Shown: piece after piece, positions 11,371-22,152 of the stretch | Numbering within the stretch: the stretch's first letter is position 1 | How the letters are laid out: every line of letters starts with the position of its first letter | NCBI GenBank assembly: GCA_001414345.1 | Contig: LLCB01000462.1 | Span: 1 to 33,291, forward strand | Reading direction: 5' to 3' | DNA length: 33,291 bases | DNA from: Hymenoscyphus infarciens | Taxonomy: Eukaryota; Ascomycota; Leotiomycetes; Helotiales; Helotiaceae | Notes under the pieces: model-generated | Database searches by the model: none | The model's input: only the letters and a program-made list of their open reading frames with translations | Told to the model about the DNA's origin: nothing | Translations under genes and position numbers: made by a program

Positions 11371-14300
11371 AGACTTAGAGCATATATCCTTCTTCTCTTT
11401 CCTTTTATAAGCTAATATAACCGATTTAGCTTAATCCTATATTATTAATACTAGCTTCTAAGTAGTTTCTTTATAACCTAGCTACTTAATCTTATAGTAT
11501 AATTAGCATTACCTTTTTAGAGGTTTATATATTTCTTATTCTAAGATATTCTTAATAATAAATCTTTCCTCTCTATTAATAGTAATTAGTTCTAGCTTAG
11601 GTTAAGAACGAGTGTATAAATTATTATTTACTAGTTCTAAGTATTTAATAGATATAATAGAGTAAATCTTAAGCTAATTTAGTAGCTCGATTTTAAAGGC
11701 GAGGTTACTTACTAGCTATATAATCTTAAAAGGTCTTAATCTCTAAAAGAATAGCTTTATATAATTTTAAAAATAGTAACTCTTATCTTATTTTTTTGCT
11801 ATTTATAAGTATACTATACTACTAAATTTTAAAAGAGTATATTTATTATTATAGTATATCTTCATATAAGCTTAGACTATCTTAACTAACTATTCTATTT
11901 AGTTCTATAAAGATTTATAATAAGTTAAGAAGTCTAGAATGTTCTCTCTAGTATCGGTGTCGAGCTCTATCTTTACGTCCTAGTTATATAGTAAGAAGAA
12001 GAGCGTTACTCTAGTAAAGGCGTTAATAAAAGAGTTAAGCAATAGCTAGATAAAAGGTATAAGGTCCTCCTAAGTTAACTAGTTATATACTCCTATAACG
12101 GCATACCGTTATCCTAGATAGCTGAGAGTACCTGCTATATATAAGGTTTCGGCAGTTATTATCTTATATTGTCTGTTTTAGGAAGGTTACGTAGGTTTAG
12201 GCTTTTGTATTAGCCGACGTATAACGTTGGTCGGTTTCGTACCTCTTATATATTAGCATCGTTTAGAGCTGTCTTCGCTCTTTACCTTTAGTTTTCGCGT
12301 TAATAACCACGAATAGACTACTTCTCTACTCTACTCCTGCCTTGTTGTTATAACTCCGCTAATAGTATATTATAAAATATAGACTACAGTTTAATTAGTA
12401 TACTCTACCTAACTATTACTTACTAAATAGTATATAATAGTAAAGCTTAGATTAACTTTCATAAGCTTAAAAAGCTTACGCTAGAACGCTAATTAAAACT
12501 TAGAGTTATAATTAGATATTATATTATTAAGTAGACTCTAATCTACGTAGATATATCTAAAGTATTAGGTAGCCTAATTCTTAATAGTATTAGTATCTTT
12601 ACTTACTAAGAGCTTTACTACCTTTAAATACTTATAAATAATAGTAAGTATCTTATTATTACCTTAGATAGAGATTAGAAGGCTATTTATAAAATTTAAT
12701 AATAGTACTTTTAAAGATACTATAAGATGTTTAATTAACTAAAGAGACTTCTAAGGTAAGGTATTAAAAGGCTTTACTTATTAATATACTAGGTAGCTCT
12801 TTATATATTCTATAATCTTTTAATATAATCTAGGATAGAAGACGTAACTTTTTATATATTAATAGATCCTTTTAATTCTAAAGTAGCTCTTATTATTATA
12901 GGTAAGAGATAAGAACTTTCCTAGATATGCTTTTAGTATATAAAGAAGCTTATTAAAGAATAGTAGCTTCCTAATAAGCTTAAAACAAAAGCCTTTAAAG
13001 GTAGTTACTAGCACTTTAGTATACTTACTATTTATATATTATTTTAATATCTAAGCAAATATAAGCTTTAGAGATCGGTCTAAGAGTAGCTGTTTTATAA
13101 CTTCTAATAATAACTCTTTAAATATAGATAAGGTTATGACTTTAGATAGAAAGGTTTATATAAAATATATATTAGATTTAATTATAGCTTTCTTTTAGAA
13201 TAATAGTTTTAGCTTATTATAAGGTAATCTTAATAGAGCGTCTATATTAATATAGGTCTTATTTATATAGTAAATAATATTTATATACTATTTATAATAA
13301 GATAAAAATAATCACTAGTTTTATAACTAGATTAACCTTTTACTTTTAATAAGGCCGTTGTTCTTAAATATATCGGTAATAGCTTAGTAATTAGTAACTA
13401 CTATAAAATCGTTACTATCTAAGTATTATAATAACTTTTCTAAAGCTTAAATAAGTATACTAGTCTCTAACTCTATTAGCTAGTATCTTTTCTCTACTAG
13501 TAATAATAATTTAAAAAGGTATAAGATAAGATACTTAACTTCTTTATTATCTACCTAATATAATACTACTCTATAACCTATCTCTTTACTTCTATCTATA
13601 TATAGCTTAAAAGGCTTTATAAAGTCTAGAAATACTAGTATAGATATAGAGTATAGCTTATCTTTAAGCTTTTCTTATATAAATTTGCTATTATTAAGCA
13701 ATTTAGCTAACTCTAAGTCTATTATAAAGGACCTTATAATACGTCTTAAATAGATGTCGTATTCTTTACTAGAAATTAGAGAGCCTTTAAACTCTAAGGT
13801 TTTTAGCTTAATTAATAATATTATAATAGCTAAGTAATAAGTAACAAATTTATAGTAGTATCTAAATAGTCTAAGGCTCTTTTCTAAGTTAGATAAGATA
13901 TAAGGAAACTTTATTACTCTTATTACTTTAACTTTATCTTCTATTATATATAGACTATATTATAATACTTAATAGCCTAATACTTATAATCTTAATTAAG
14001 CAAAGTAGTATTTTAATAGTAAAAGAGTAACCTCTAACTTTATAAAGTAGTAGAATACTTATTTTAAATAGATTAGATATTCTTCTAAAGTTCTTAAAAA
14101 GATAATAGTATTATTAATAAATATATATATAAATTACTAGAATATATCTTTAAATATATCTTCTATATAATACTAAAAGAAGGTAGGTAATATAGCTAGC
14201 TCTATAGTATTAATAATTAGTCTTTCTTAGCTCTTATAAAGCGTTACAAAGGTCTACTTCTATCTATTCTTAAGATAGGTTAATTATTAGAAAAAGCTTT

Positions 14301-16085
14301 TTATTATATTAAGTATAGAAAACATAGTTATATTATATATTACTTATAGTATATCGTCCTACCTAGATAAGAGCTAAGCGTCTATATATAGTTTAGTATT
14401 AATTCTTCTTAAATCTACTACTATATAAGGTTTTCTATTATATTATACTATAAATACTAGTATAAAGGCTAGTAAAGGTTCTCTTAAAGACACCTTTTTA
14501 ATAACGTCTACCTTAATTAATAGGTTAATAATACTATTTATCGCTTTCTTATCTCTTTTTAATAAACTATAAAGAGCTTACTTTAAGTTCTTAATATCTA
14601 CTCTCTTCTTAAAAGAGATAAGTATTTCGATTCTATTATTAAAGTAACTTAACTTATTATAGAATAGCTTAGCTTCGCTTTAGATAACGTCTTTAACCTT
14701 AGCTTAATATTCCTTACTCTACTCTAGTCTAATATTAGCCTAGGAAATGTCGATTAGATCGTCGATTAGTTATATAAGATAAAGCTAACTATTAAGATAT
14801 TTACCTTTAGACTATTCTAGTACTAGAGGTAGTCCTTTAAATACGTTAATAAGGTTAAGGTATATAGAGTAATCAACTAATAACAGCTTATCTAATAGCT
14901 TAAGGAATCCTAGTAACTATTCTTTTATAATTCTTATAGAAGTAGTACTAAGGTTTATAAATATAAGAGGTTTTTAATCTTTATTAGTAATTACATACGC
15001 GAGGCTTCTAAATTAGTTTAGTACTAGGCTACTTTTCTAATATAGCTTAACTATATACTCTTATACTAATACTAGTAACTTCTTATTATAATAAACGCTA
15101 ATGTTCTAGCTCTATATAGGATTAATAATTATATCTTTTACTATATAGATTATTATATACTTAAGCTCCTTCTCTCCTCGATCTAATAAGTAGAAGATAT
15201 AGAATTTATAACTATAGTAATCTAGATAATTAATACTATATTCTTTTACCTAATAGAAGTTTAGATAATTTAGCTTTAAAAACAAAGTACTTATTAGTAT
15301 ATTATAGCCTAGCTTATTAATAATATAGAATTCTACTTTAAAAGAGAACTCTTACTTAGAAGTATCGTAGATAGTAAAAAGAATCTTTATAAAATTTTAA
15401 AGTCTTTAAGCGCCTTTCCTAATACTTAAAAAGCTAACTACGTTTAGTCCTTCTTCTATCTTAATATATAAGAAGAAACAATCTACTATATACTTAGCTA
15501 TAAGATTTATACTTAAACTAGTATCTATATAAAATTTAATATCCTAGCCTAATAAAGTAGTAAAGATATACTTTATACTTATATAGTAGTAATACTAAGT
15601 ACTATTTATAAAGTACTCGCTATTACTCTTCTATTTTATATTAGAGACTATAATCTTTTTAGCTCTTTTACATAGTTAATTAATACACGATAGCTTACTA
15701 AGGAACTCTACACTATCTAATAAGGTATCTATTCTAATTATCTCTTTAATTAGTATATCTAAGAGTAATAGAGTTACTAGGCTCTTTACTAATAGATTTA
15801 TAGAAGATAGAGGAAGTAGAGTAGTAGAAGAGAGTATATATATTATATCTACTTCTTATAATATAAGAGAATTAAGTAGAGTAGCTAATATTAGTAAAAT
15901 ACTAGGTATAAATAAAATAGGTGATATTTTAGCTAGATAGCTTATTTTAAACAGTTTATCGTTTTTAAATTTTTTTAGGCTTTCTAGTACTAGGACTAGT
16001 AATAGGTCTAGATTAGATAATAGTAAAGATATATAATTTTCCTATTATACTATAATATTAATATTAGATAATAAGGTTATAATAG
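11290..16085 (-). pseudogene. Element A Pol (PR-RT-RH-INT-chromodomain), RIP-inactivated
   Basis: One minus-strand frame (codon starts at multiples of 3) runs through all domains. Protease: the DTG active site reads DTS at 15525-15517, followed by INLIAK. Reverse transcriptase: an intact DAYPLPR-type segment near 14390, and the YxDD box as F-I-N-N at 14121-14110, with both Asp changed to Asn by G-to-A. The integrase core is cut by a solo LTR at 12094-12352; because LTR plus duplicated target is 264 bp, the frame number is unchanged on both sides (TNxTVVxIL before, LLLNSFINAFT after). A chromodomain follows at about 11560-11390, with YYKIK-LGYKETT-KL where the dashes are stops expected to be Trp. 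Chromodomains of such integrases bind methylated histone H3 and direct insertion to heterochromatin. Confidence 0.88.
12094..12352 (+). mobile_element. Solo LTR of family B, short form (259 bp), target duplication ACTCC
   Basis: It starts TATAACGGCATACC and ends TTGTTGTTATA, and it is flanked by perfect 5-base repeats ACTCC at 12089-12093 and 12353-12357. Its first 160 bases or so match 25782-25960 closely; the remainder has no match in this window. It retains many CA and TG dinucleotides (for example GCTGAGAG, AACCACG, CCTGCCTTG) inside strongly depleted DNA, so it has escaped most RIP. It interrupts the integrase of element A. Confidence 0.92.
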
Positions 16086-16089
16086 GAAT

Positions 16090-18540
16090 TCTTATAAGTA
16101 GCTCGCTACTCTAAAGTAACTACTATATTTATTTTCTAAATCTAAATTATTTAAACTAATATATAGATTAGTCTTAAATCTATCTAAAGTGCTAACAATT
16201 ATCTAGTATATATACTCGTCTATAACTACTAGGTCTAAAGGTTCGACTTCTCTAAAGTATACTAGGACTACGGTAGTACTTATAAGTTACTATAACTACT
16301 TTTAACCGTTCTCTAAAGAGAGTTAAAGTAGCTATTACTATTACTACTATTCTTATATAAATTAAGTAGCTACTCTTAGTATAAATCTTAGTTATATAGG
16401 CTATATAAGCTATATTAGTAGAGGTATTTAGTAGTTTTAAGTATATAGAGAATTAAAAGGCTACCTACTAAATTACTAAGACTAGGCTACTAGTAGGCTA
16501 AATCTAGGCTACTTAAATTATTATAGAACAAAGAGATTAAAGAGTCGTCTATCTCTATTATTCTAATAATTATCTTAAAGGTTTTAACTATATTTATTAT
16601 TATATCTCTTAAAGTTATTATTAACTCTTCTATTATCTTACTTCTCTTCTATATAATTCTCCTAGTTACTCTTACTTAATTAACTCTTATCACGTAATTT
16701 AAACTTCTTAAACTTTTTCTTTATTAATTTATTCTTTTTACTAAGTATCTTAAATTTCTTATTTTAGATAGTCTAAGATACTTATACTATAGACTCTATA
16801 ATATATACCTTCTTTTTAAGAAATTCTAGTATATTACTAAATAGCTTTAGTATAATTATAAAGCCTAGTATAGAGTCGAGTCTAGTATAAATTCTATATA
16901 CTAAGTAGTCTTTATTAATAGACCTAGCTTCGACGTAGAGTAATTACTTCTTTACTATATATACCTAAAGAGGGTATTAGTTCTTAAATTTAAACTAAAA
17001 TTCTTTCTTATTAGCTTAGACAAGTAGTATTAATATATTCTTTTAAAACTATTTACTTATCTAGCTTCTAAGCTTATTATAGTCTAAAAGTATTTAAGTT
17101 CTAGTATTTAGTATAAGTCTATTATACTAGACTTAGGCGTCGTCTATTAGAGCTTAGAGTATAAAGCTTAATATTATCTTCTTACTATAGATCTATATAA
17201 ATCCCTTAACCTAGCTAAACTATAAAGTAACTAGTATTTTACTATTATATTCGATATCTCTTACTTTAAGATATAGTCGATATTATTATTAGTTATTAGA
17301 GTCTTATTACTTATATCTATAAGAGGATCTATAAGAGGATTAATAAGGAGATTAATAAGAGGTTCTAGATAAAGATTCGCTAGAATAAGAGTTTACCTAT
17401 TCTAGTCTAGGTTAGAAATAAGTAAGAAGTGCTATAAATTTATCTTCTATAGCTAGGCTATCTAGTAATTTAAACAGTTATACTATACTAGCCTTAAAGT
17501 CGTTTAAGAGGTTATCTCTTAATAGATCAAATACTAACTCTACGTTCTCTAGGTCCTTATCTATAATAAGTAGTTAGAGATTCGTATACCTAGTAATATT
17601 CTTAGCTATCTTATTTACTATAAAATTAATAATTATAATATCTCTTTACTAAAGCTACCTAGTATATAATACCTTAGGTTCTACTATTATAATAGGTCTA
17701 CTACTTAAGAGTAGGGTTAGAAGCTTATTAATCTCGTTAAAGAAGTCTAAATTAATAGACTCTTAATCTAATAGAAGAGGCTTTAATTAGTATAAAGTAA
17801 AAGCTATTTAAGATATAGGATTAAATATAGTAGTAATATCTACTAGTTTAGAAGCCTTAGAGTAAGTATTAGAGCTAGAGATTAGGCTAGAGTAACTTAG
17901 AGTAGAGCTAAGAGAGGATAGTACTATAGGCTCTTCTCTAATTATAGTAAAGTTTAAAATATTATCTCTACTAATAATAGTTAAGTTTTTAAAGATACTA
18001 AGGGCTCTCTCTTCTTAATATTTAGTAATTATAATATCTAGATTATTATTAAGATTTACTCCTTCTTTATCTCTTCTAGGTACTAGTCTCTAATATATAA
18101 GCGCTCTAATCTTATTAAGTCTACTAGAGCTTATAGAAACGGGACTAAGGGCTCTTAGAATATAAGAGTCAACTAGTATAATAGATATATCTTATAAATA
18201 GTATATATAAGGAGCTAATAGAGTCTATAAGGCTCGCGGAGCTAGGGTACTTAGTAGAGCTTTAAGAAGCTTAGAAAAGAGGTTTTTAAGTATAATAAAT
18301 CGTTCTAATAGTATCAAGGATAGAGCTAATTCTACTAGAACTCTTAGAGCAGGCTCTTTTATATATCTACTATTCTTTTAGTATCTGCCTTATTCGTTAT
18401 AGTAGCTACTATATTTATTAAGAATTTTTTTAGGTTTAGGTTTTACTAATACTTCTCCTTTCTAAGGCTTTCTTATATAAATTATAAGTAATATATATAT
18501 ATATAAAGTAGAATAAGTATAAGAAGAGTATTCTTTATCT
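16090..18540 (-). pseudogene. Element A Gag, RIP-inactivated
   Basis: A minus-strand frame with codon starts of remainder 2 modulo 3 is coherent from about 18540 to about 16090, with TAA/TAG as the usual interruption. A basic segment (VKPKPKKILNKY) lies near the N-terminus, Ser/Leu-rich segments follow near 17880-17950, and a Lys-rich segment (KKNKLIKKKFKKFK) lies near 16725. The end abuts the start of the Pol frame. Moving from Gag to Pol is a one-base step back, as in elements that use -1 frameshifting, although an indel could mimic this. Both ends are approximate because RIP destroys start and stop context. Confidence 0.7.
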
Positions 18541-18768
18541 TTCTTACTAACCTACTAAAGATTTAGAAGATAGTTATACTTATTACTAGACAGCGTATAT
18601 ACTAATAGCTAGATTCTAATTAAGTATTTAAATTATAAGATTAGAAAGTAGATAAGAGAGAGAGAGGTAAGAGTTATAAGTTATAAGTTATAATATAGTT
18701 AGTAGAAGATAAGAGCTTAATAATTTTAAAGGGATTATATATAGTTTAAATTTAGAGTATTACTACTA

Positions 18769-18952
18769 TATAGTATAAGAGATAGATTATAGATCAGGAG
18801 CTTATAGCTAGGCCTAATAAAATATATAAAAGTAATCTCTTATATAGTATAGTAATAAACGTCTAAAGAGAGAAGAGGAGAGTATAGAGTACTTATAACT
18901 ATCTACATCTACAAGTCCGCTACTAGTGTGGTCACATGTCCTTCTCGTAACA
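18769..18952 (-). repeat. Element A 5' LTR (184 bp)
   Basis: This is the direct repeat of 4520-4703. Its outer end (GGTCACATGTCC...CTCGTAACA) keeps CA/TG dinucleotides that are lost in the other copy, so the two LTRs were mutated unevenly. TSD AGTAT follows at 18953-18957. Confidence 0.93.
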
Positions 18953-18957
18953 AGTAT

Positions 18958-19280
18958 TAAGAACCTTATACTAAACTTATCCGTCGATAGTTCTAATATT
19001 AAAAAGAGACGTAATACTAAAAACTTATAATATACTAATTTCTTAAACTTCTTAGTAATATAGAAAAAGAAAGCTAAGAATATACTAGATCTAAGCTAGA
19101 AAACAAAATAATATTTCTTAGACTTCTCTATAGACTACTTTAGTATTACTAAAAAGAAAGTAGAATAGTAGTTTATATAGAAGTAGAAAGATTAAGTTAT
19201 ATAGAAAAGGTATTAGAGACGCTCTATAACTATATTTATTTTACTAGATATCTCTATAGAGATATACTTGATTCGGAGTT
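18958..19280 (+). pseudogene. Right part of the ORF split by element A
   Basis: If element A and one copy of AGTAT are removed, the plus-strand frame ending ...AAACTTTTTAGTAT at 4519 continues here without a shift (AGT ATT AAG) for about 100 codons, with only TAA/TAG stops. It is Lys-rich (for example SNIKKRRNTKNL). Near 19270 the reading appears to pass into another frame (starting GAT TCG GAG) that stays open, apart from one TAG, for over 50 codons to about 19490, with much less RIP. Whether that is an indel, an intron boundary or a different gene is not clear. Product not recognised. Confidence 0.45.
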
Positions 19281-20358
19281 AACGTATAGTAAATTATTTA
19301 AAAATTTATATGATAAGTTGAACTCTACTAGCTAGGAGAGTAATATATCGCTACTAAGTAACCCCGAAGAAGCGGTGTTTCAAGCTTTAGACAAAAACAC
19401 CTCTGGGTTATTGAAAAAAGGACTATATGTCGTCGTTTCTTCGAAAGTAATACAAAAAGTTCACAGACAGTGATACAAAGGAAAAGTTCGAGCTTATATT
19501 ACAGAGAAAGAAACATTTCGCGGAGAAGACATGGCGAGATGAAGGGATAGCCGAGGTAAGACAGAAGCTAATATAGAAAAGGACGAAGAGCAGAGAAAGA
19601 ATAGAAAGTAGAGGAAGTAGTAGTATATAAAGGTTCTCGATGTATAAAAAACTGATTGGACTAGGGAATGTGCGGAAAGTTGCTCGGTTGACTAGCCAGG
19701 GCTATACTTTAAAATAGTATTGTAATTCAAGATCTCTACTGTACTAGTTCCCATATAAGACATTAACGACGATGTGGTGTGAAACTTCCCTGTACGCATA
19801 GACCCATGCCCGCAGGCTCGTCACTAACAACTGAACAGTCTTAAAAATGTTCTTTTCTATCCCAATGCGAGCAGGAGACATGATCAATGCTCTCAAGCCT
19901 TGCTTCCCACAAAATAGTGATTTCTCCCATGGTTCTCGGGGCGACGAGTCGACCTGCGATAGAGGGTGAGGGTAAATGAATACGATCCCGTGGAAGTAAA
20001 TATGTCATGTTCAGGTCTTATTTTGAGTTCTAAGAATAAGGGGCCAGATAAGAACTGTAATATCTCAATCTGAAGCTTAGTAGAGAAGTTGAGTCTAGCT
20101 ACAGTTCATCCCAAGTACACTTGAAGGATGAAATTGTCTAGGGGAAAGTAAATGAAAGTAATTGTTCAAAAGAACTTGAGATAACAAAGACACAAGGACG
20201 AATTCCACTCAATAACCCATGCGGCAAGATCACACGGATTCACACAAATTGTCCCCTTCGTCTCGTCCCTCATACACGAAAATCCCACCCATTGCTTCAA
20301 AATAATATGTTTAAACGCCTTCTATCGCTATGTACGTCTAATCCCCCCTTTCCAAAAT
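19281..20358. other. Transition zone and 3' flank of the GT8 gene
   Basis: RIP damage fades out between about 19300 and 19640 and normal composition follows. Beyond the partial frame noted to about 19490, I see no coding region, RNA gene or repeat. The last few hundred bases probably include the 3' UTR of the minus-strand glycosyltransferase gene. Confidence 0.5.
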
Positions 20359-21476
20359 CTAAAATCCATCAACAGGAACCCCCTTCTCCTTCTCCGCTAC
20401 CAAGCGCTCCTTATTAACATCCAACCACCAGATATGCGTAGGATCCGATGGTTTTCCATCATTATCCTTAAGGTCATCCCAAGGTTTGACGCCTATCAAA
20501 AAAAATTAGCACACCCCTCATCCCAAACCCCACAAATCCAAGGGTAGAAACATACCAAAAATATAATGCACATTCTTAACCTCCTCATCCCTCCAAATCT
20601 GGTGATGCACCCCTTCCCACCGTAGAGTCTTAAGCGCATTATACGTATAAGGCAACGGAACCCAACATCCCTTGAACAAATCCGAAAGCAGAGATTGGTC
20701 CGCGAAATCCATGTTGATGGCGTTATTCTCCATGTAATTGACGATGAGATCGTAGACCGCCGAGGAGGGATTAACTACCTGGAGGCCTCCGTTCATGAAA
20801 CCCAGAGGACCGACGGCGGGATCTGGTCCAGTTGTTTGCGCGATGTCGGGGGTGTTGTGTTGGGATGTGAAGGCGCAGTTTTCTGGGACCCTGTGATTTT
20901 TGTTAGAGAAGGGGGATTTGAAAGGAGGGGGGGAGGGGGAAACAAACCAATCCTTAGGATAATGAGCCTTCTTCAACGGATTACAAACACAAGCATGCCC
21001 CGCCGCAAAAACCTTCTTCCCCTTCCCTTTCAACTCCGGCCCATCAAGATCCATCTCCATCAGCTCATCCATATTCTTCCTCACCAACATATCGCTATCT
21101 AATTGTACCACACGATCATATTCCGTCAAGCTGAAAGGCGTAAGTTTCGTCCAGCAATCGTAGAATCGCGGGTCGGCCGAGTAGTCTTTTCCTGCTGCGG
21201 GCAGGAGATACTCTACTCGTTGCGCGGGAATGGAGCGCGCCTTGAGGACGGCATGGCCTTCGGGCGGGAAGGCATCGGTGTAGAGGGCTACGAGGGGGTA
21301 TCTGGAGTTGTGCGTTTTGAGGGAGTAGTCGAGGGTTAGGAGGCCGGAGAGGTATTTGGTGTTGGTGATGAGGGTTGTCCAGACTGGTGTTTGTTAGTAC
21401 CTTTTCTCGTTCTTTCTTGGGGGGAAGGGAAGTTACCTCTTCTCGACTCTGTTACTCTTGGTTTTGTATCAACCAT
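20359..21476 (-). CDS. Glycosyltransferase family 8 protein (314 aa, four exons)
   Basis: Exons on the minus strand are 21476-21437, 21383-20948, 20890-20556 and 20492-20359 (945 bases with stop). Introns are 53, 57 and 63 bases, all GT..AG; the first ends TACTAACAAACACCAG, a textbook branch site. GT8 enzymes are retaining transferases that use nucleotide sugars and Mn2+; glycogenin and galactinol synthase are relatives. Visible motifs are LVALYTDAF (residues 44-52), the metal-binding DxD as VVQLDSDML (105-113), GFMNGGLQVVNP (189-200), DFADQSLLSDLF (220-231), the YNALKTLRWEG region (242-252), and HxxGxxKPW at 267-275 split by the last intron. No signal peptide or membrane span, so probably cytosolic. 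Length and motif order fit the small fungal GT8 proteins. The acceptor and product are not predictable from sequence. Divergent from the mitochondrial carrier gene, with 676 bases between starts. Confidence 0.93.
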
Positions 21477-21890
21477 TTTGGCTATTGCTTCTCTGAAGGG
21501 AAGATGTAAACGTGGGAATTACTGCAAATGGGGTATGAGAAGAAGAGAGTGTAAGAAGAGAGTGTAAGAAGAGAGAAGTTGAAAGCCGGCTTCTGTGAAT
21601 ATCTCCAAGATTCCTTGCTTGGTGGTTGAGGAGCAAAGGGAATATATATATATAGCAAGCAACCAGCTCTATTTCCAGGACGTGCTAAAAAGTTTCTTCT
21701 TCCTCTCCTTGCGATACAAAGGTAAACGCGTCCAGTCCGATGAAGTGGGTGGGGGTGTTTCCAAACTTGCGATGCGACGAGACTTCTCGAGATGGAGGGG
21801 CTTGGAGGGGCTTGGAGGGGCAGAAGGGTCGAATCTCACATGAGTTGTACCCCTGCCCATATGTCTCTCCGCTCCGCTCCGCTCCGCTCC

Positions 21891-21908
21891 GTATGTACAT
21901 GTACATAC
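21891..21908. repeat. 18-bp perfect palindrome GTATGTACATGTACATAC
   Basis: The sequence equals its own reverse complement over all 18 bases and starts on the last base of the CTCCG array. It could be a dimeric transcription-factor site or simple-sequence chance; nothing else in the window settles this. Confidence 0.6.
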
Positions 21909-22035
21909 TTGTAAGCGGCCAATGTCAGGTCGTCATCACCCTTCGAGTCAATTCCCAATTCCACTCGGGGGTTCTTTTTATTCTCCAATAATCCTTGGCT
22001 CATCCTGGTGTTCATCTTCTTCCTTAGAAGAAACA

Positions 22036-22047
22036 ATGCCATCCTAA
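22036..22047 (+). CDS. Upstream ORF of three codons before the carrier gene
   Basis: ATG CCA TCC TAA lies 105 bases before the carrier start codon, with a favourable context (AAACAATGC). If the transcript begins upstream, ribosomes would meet this minimal uORF first, which could reduce or regulate translation. Whether the mRNA includes it is not visible. Confidence 0.3.
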   Translation: MPS

Positions 22048-22152
22048 ACCCGCACGAGGAACCCGCCCAGTCTGGACCGCATTGTGAGAGATAAGAGGAA
22101 GAAAGTCCGAGGAGCTTCAATTCGATTTCAGAAGCTTGATGTCGTTTCGCAA

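Larger units (their letters stand above)
4520..18952 (-). mobile_element. Element A: complete 14.4-kb Ty3/Gypsy chromovirus with an extra giant ORF
   Basis: Two direct 184-bp LTRs (4520-4703 and 18769-18952) bound the element, and a perfect 5-base duplication AGTAT lies outside them at 4515-4519 and 18953-18957. The coding strand is minus, so the 5' LTR is the right-hand one. Order 5' to 3': LTR, Gag (about 18540-16090), Pol (about 16085-11290: protease, reverse transcriptase, RNase H, integrase, chromodomain), a further frame of about 2,100 codons (10981-4683), LTR. At 14.4 kb it is well above the roughly 5-8 kb usual for fungal Gypsy elements; about 6.3 kb of the excess is the third frame and 264 bp is a nested solo LTR. 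The whole element is heavily RIP-mutated and cannot encode functional proteins now. Confidence 0.92.
3240..19640. other. AT-rich RIP-mutated block (left)
   Basis: The composition changes abruptly near 3240 and relaxes again between about 19300 and 19640. CA and TG dinucleotides are nearly missing and TA is very frequent, which is the product of RIP acting on CpA in Pezizomycotina. Reading frames persist for kilobases with only TAA/TAG interruptions, so the damage is by substitution and not by indel. Contents are a broken ORF, a solo LTR, element A and a solo LTR nested in element A, listed separately. Confidence 0.9.
21477..22152. promoter_or_regulatory. Shared divergent promoter region of the GT8 and carrier genes
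   Basis: The interval holds low-complexity elements: GTGTAAGAAGAGA-type repeats at 21541-21578, an AT run at 21641-21654, three AGGGG boxes spaced 10 bases apart (21796-21800, 21806-21810, 21816-21820), five CTCCG units (21867-21891) and an 18-base perfect palindrome (21891-21908). AGGGG matches the stress response element bound by Msn2/4-type zinc fingers in yeasts; relevance here is inference. Short frames in this interval overlap on both strands and look non-coding. Confidence 0.5.

Noticed and set aside
3240..19640. CRISPR-like arrays or bacterial-type systems
   Set aside because: Repeats are protein-coding tandem units or LTRs, with no regular spacer structure; the DNA is eukaryotic.
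20695..21339. Plus-strand frames opposite the GT8 gene
   Set aside because: They are mirror frames of GT8 exons, which have motif and splice support on the minus strand.
22084..22152. N-terminal extension of the carrier from a GTG
   Set aside because: Nuclear fungal genes start at ATG; the first in-frame ATG is 22153.
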